From: an uncultured Clostridia bacterium
Lineage (GTDB): Bacteria; Bacillota; Dehalobacteriia; UBA4068; JAAVYR01
DNA: 6,914 nucleotides
Direction of reading: 5' to 3'
Assembly (NCBI GenBank): GCA_946562005.1
Contig: CAMNVD010000057.1
Span: 1 to 6,914, forward strand
The position numbers and the translations under genes were made by a program. Shown in pieces: positions 6,119 through 6,914 of the stretch. Numbering within the stretch: the stretch's first letter is position 1; each line of letters opens with the position of its first letter. The notes under the pieces are model-generated. The model saw only the letters and a list, made by a program, of their open reading frames with translations. It was not told where the DNA came from and did not search any database.

Positions 6119-6913
6119 CTATACAAACAACATACGGTCATTGGCAAATTCGCCGCCGCTAGCCTCATCAAATTTTGCCAGGAGGTCTGAGACTGTCAAG
6201 TTTTGCTTTTCCTCTCCACGGACATCATAGATGATTCGCCCCTCATGCATCATAATCAGTCGATTACCATGGACGATAGCATCTTTCATATTATGGGTTA
6301 CCATCATAGCAGTTAAGTGGTTTTCTTCAATGATTTTATCAGAAAGGGCCAATACCTTAGCAGCTGTCTTCGGGTCTAAAGCTGCCGTATGTTCATCTAA
6401 AAGTAACAGCTTCGGCTTTTGGATAGTAGCCATCAGGAGCGTAATCGCTTGCCGCTGCCCCCCTGAAAGCAACCCAACCTTTGCACTCATACGGGATTCT
6501 AGCCCCAAATCAAGGGTAGAAAGAAGCGCATGATATTGTTCGCGCTCTTTTTTGCTAATGCCCCAACGCAACGTGCGACTCTGCCCTCTTCTTGCAGCAA
6601 TCGCCATATTTTCGTCAATAGACATGGTAGCCGCCGTACCAGTCATAGGGTCTTGGAATACTCTACCCAGATATTTTGCTCGTTTATGCTCAGGAAGTTT
6701 GGTCACATCTATCCCATCAATAATAATACTGCCCGAGTCTACTTCCCACACACCAGCAATGGCATTGAGCGTGGTGGACTTTCCCGCACCATTACCGCCG
6801 ATAATGGTCACAAAATCCCCTTCATTGAGCTGCAAATTCACCCCGTTTAAAGCAATCTTCTGGTTAATAGTACCAGGATTAAAGGTTTTGTGAACATCTT
6901 TAATTTCTAACAT
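6119..6913 (-). CDS. Second COG1101-type ABC transporter ATP-binding protein
   Basis: A 264-residue cytoplasmic ATPase, complete except that its upstream region lies outside the window. The elements sit at the same residue numbers as in the TrpZ-like protein: Walker A GGNGAGKS (39-46), Q-loop Gln87, LSGGQ (149-153), LLLLDEH with Asp173 and Glu174, and His207 in VTH. The two therefore align without gaps through at least residue 207, and they share LDEHTAALDPKTA. It has a slightly longer C-terminus ending NDRMLFV. The ATG at 6913 is one base from the window edge, so its ribosome site is not visible. By family it should serve a COG2984/COG4120 importer encoded to the right; the substrate is unknown. 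The nitroreductase gene follows directly. Confidence 0.92.
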   Translation of the reverse strand: MLEIKDVHKTFNPGTINQKIALNGVNLQLNEGDFVTIIGGNGAGKSTTLNAIAGVWEVDSGSIIIDGIDVTKLPEHKRAKYLGRVFQDPMTGTAATMSIDENMAIAARRGQSRTLRWGISKKEREQYHALLSTLDLGLESRMSAKVGLLSGGQRQAITLLMATIQKPKLLLLDEHTAALDPKTAAKVLALSDKIIEENHLTAMMVTHNMKDAIVHGNRLIMMHEGRIIYDVRGEEKQNLTVSDLLAKFDEASGGEFANDRMLFV

Positions 6914-6914
6914 A

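Noticed and set aside
6231..6893. Three plus-strand ORFs opposite the second ABC ATPase
   Set aside because: They are frame shadows of a protein with all ABC ATPase motifs, and they lack ribosome sites.

Overview
The window looks like chromosomal DNA from an anaerobic Firmicute, with a Negativicutes (Veillonella/Megasphaera/Dialister-like) origin my best guess. The basis is AT-leaning coding sequence, strong AGGAGG-type ribosome binding sites, sigma-A promoters, a T-box leader, a PPi-dependent phosphofructokinase and a COG2984/COG4120/COG1101 ABC transporter. The taxonomic guess is inference; the Firmicute-type signals are directly visible. Almost everything is on the minus strand.

Reading in the direction of transcription (right to left): at 6913-5436 sits the end of one operon, a COG1101-type ABC ATPase followed 11 nt later by a small FMN nitroreductase-family protein; its permease and binding protein, if present, lie beyond the right edge. 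Next comes a near-perfect sigma-A promoter (5397-5369) and a complete T-box leader (about 5362-5042). This leader has a UGG (Trp) specifier, a UGGC bulge matching the G73 discriminator expected of bacterial tRNA-Trp, and mutually exclusive antiterminator and terminator hairpins. It controls a TrpXYZ-like tryptophan ABC importer: lipoprotein binding protein (4941-3935, broken by an apparent one-base deletion near 4709), permease (3898-3011) and ATPase (3018-2245). Downstream, with no visible terminator, are a possible 28-residue ORF and a DUF308/HdeD-type membrane protein (2130-1576), so the T-box may control these too.

The left part is unrelated housekeeping DNA: a plus-strand two-helix membrane protein (1310-1549) converging on the DUF308 gene through a shared strong bidirectional terminator, and a PPi-type 6-phosphofructokinase (1087 to beyond position 1, minus strand) transcribed divergently from it.

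Working model: uncharged tRNA-Trp stabilises the antiterminator, allowing transcription of the tryptophan uptake genes when Trp is scarce. The points most worth a second look are the frameshift in the binding protein, a mini-ORF (MVILSRRWR) with a perfect Shine-Dalgarno between the T-box terminator and trpX, the 28-residue ORF after the ATPase, two near-identical-size paralogous ATPases in adjacent operons, and two separate 2 x 15 bp tandem duplications at gene 3' ends. I do not see a clearly novel defence or mobile system here.
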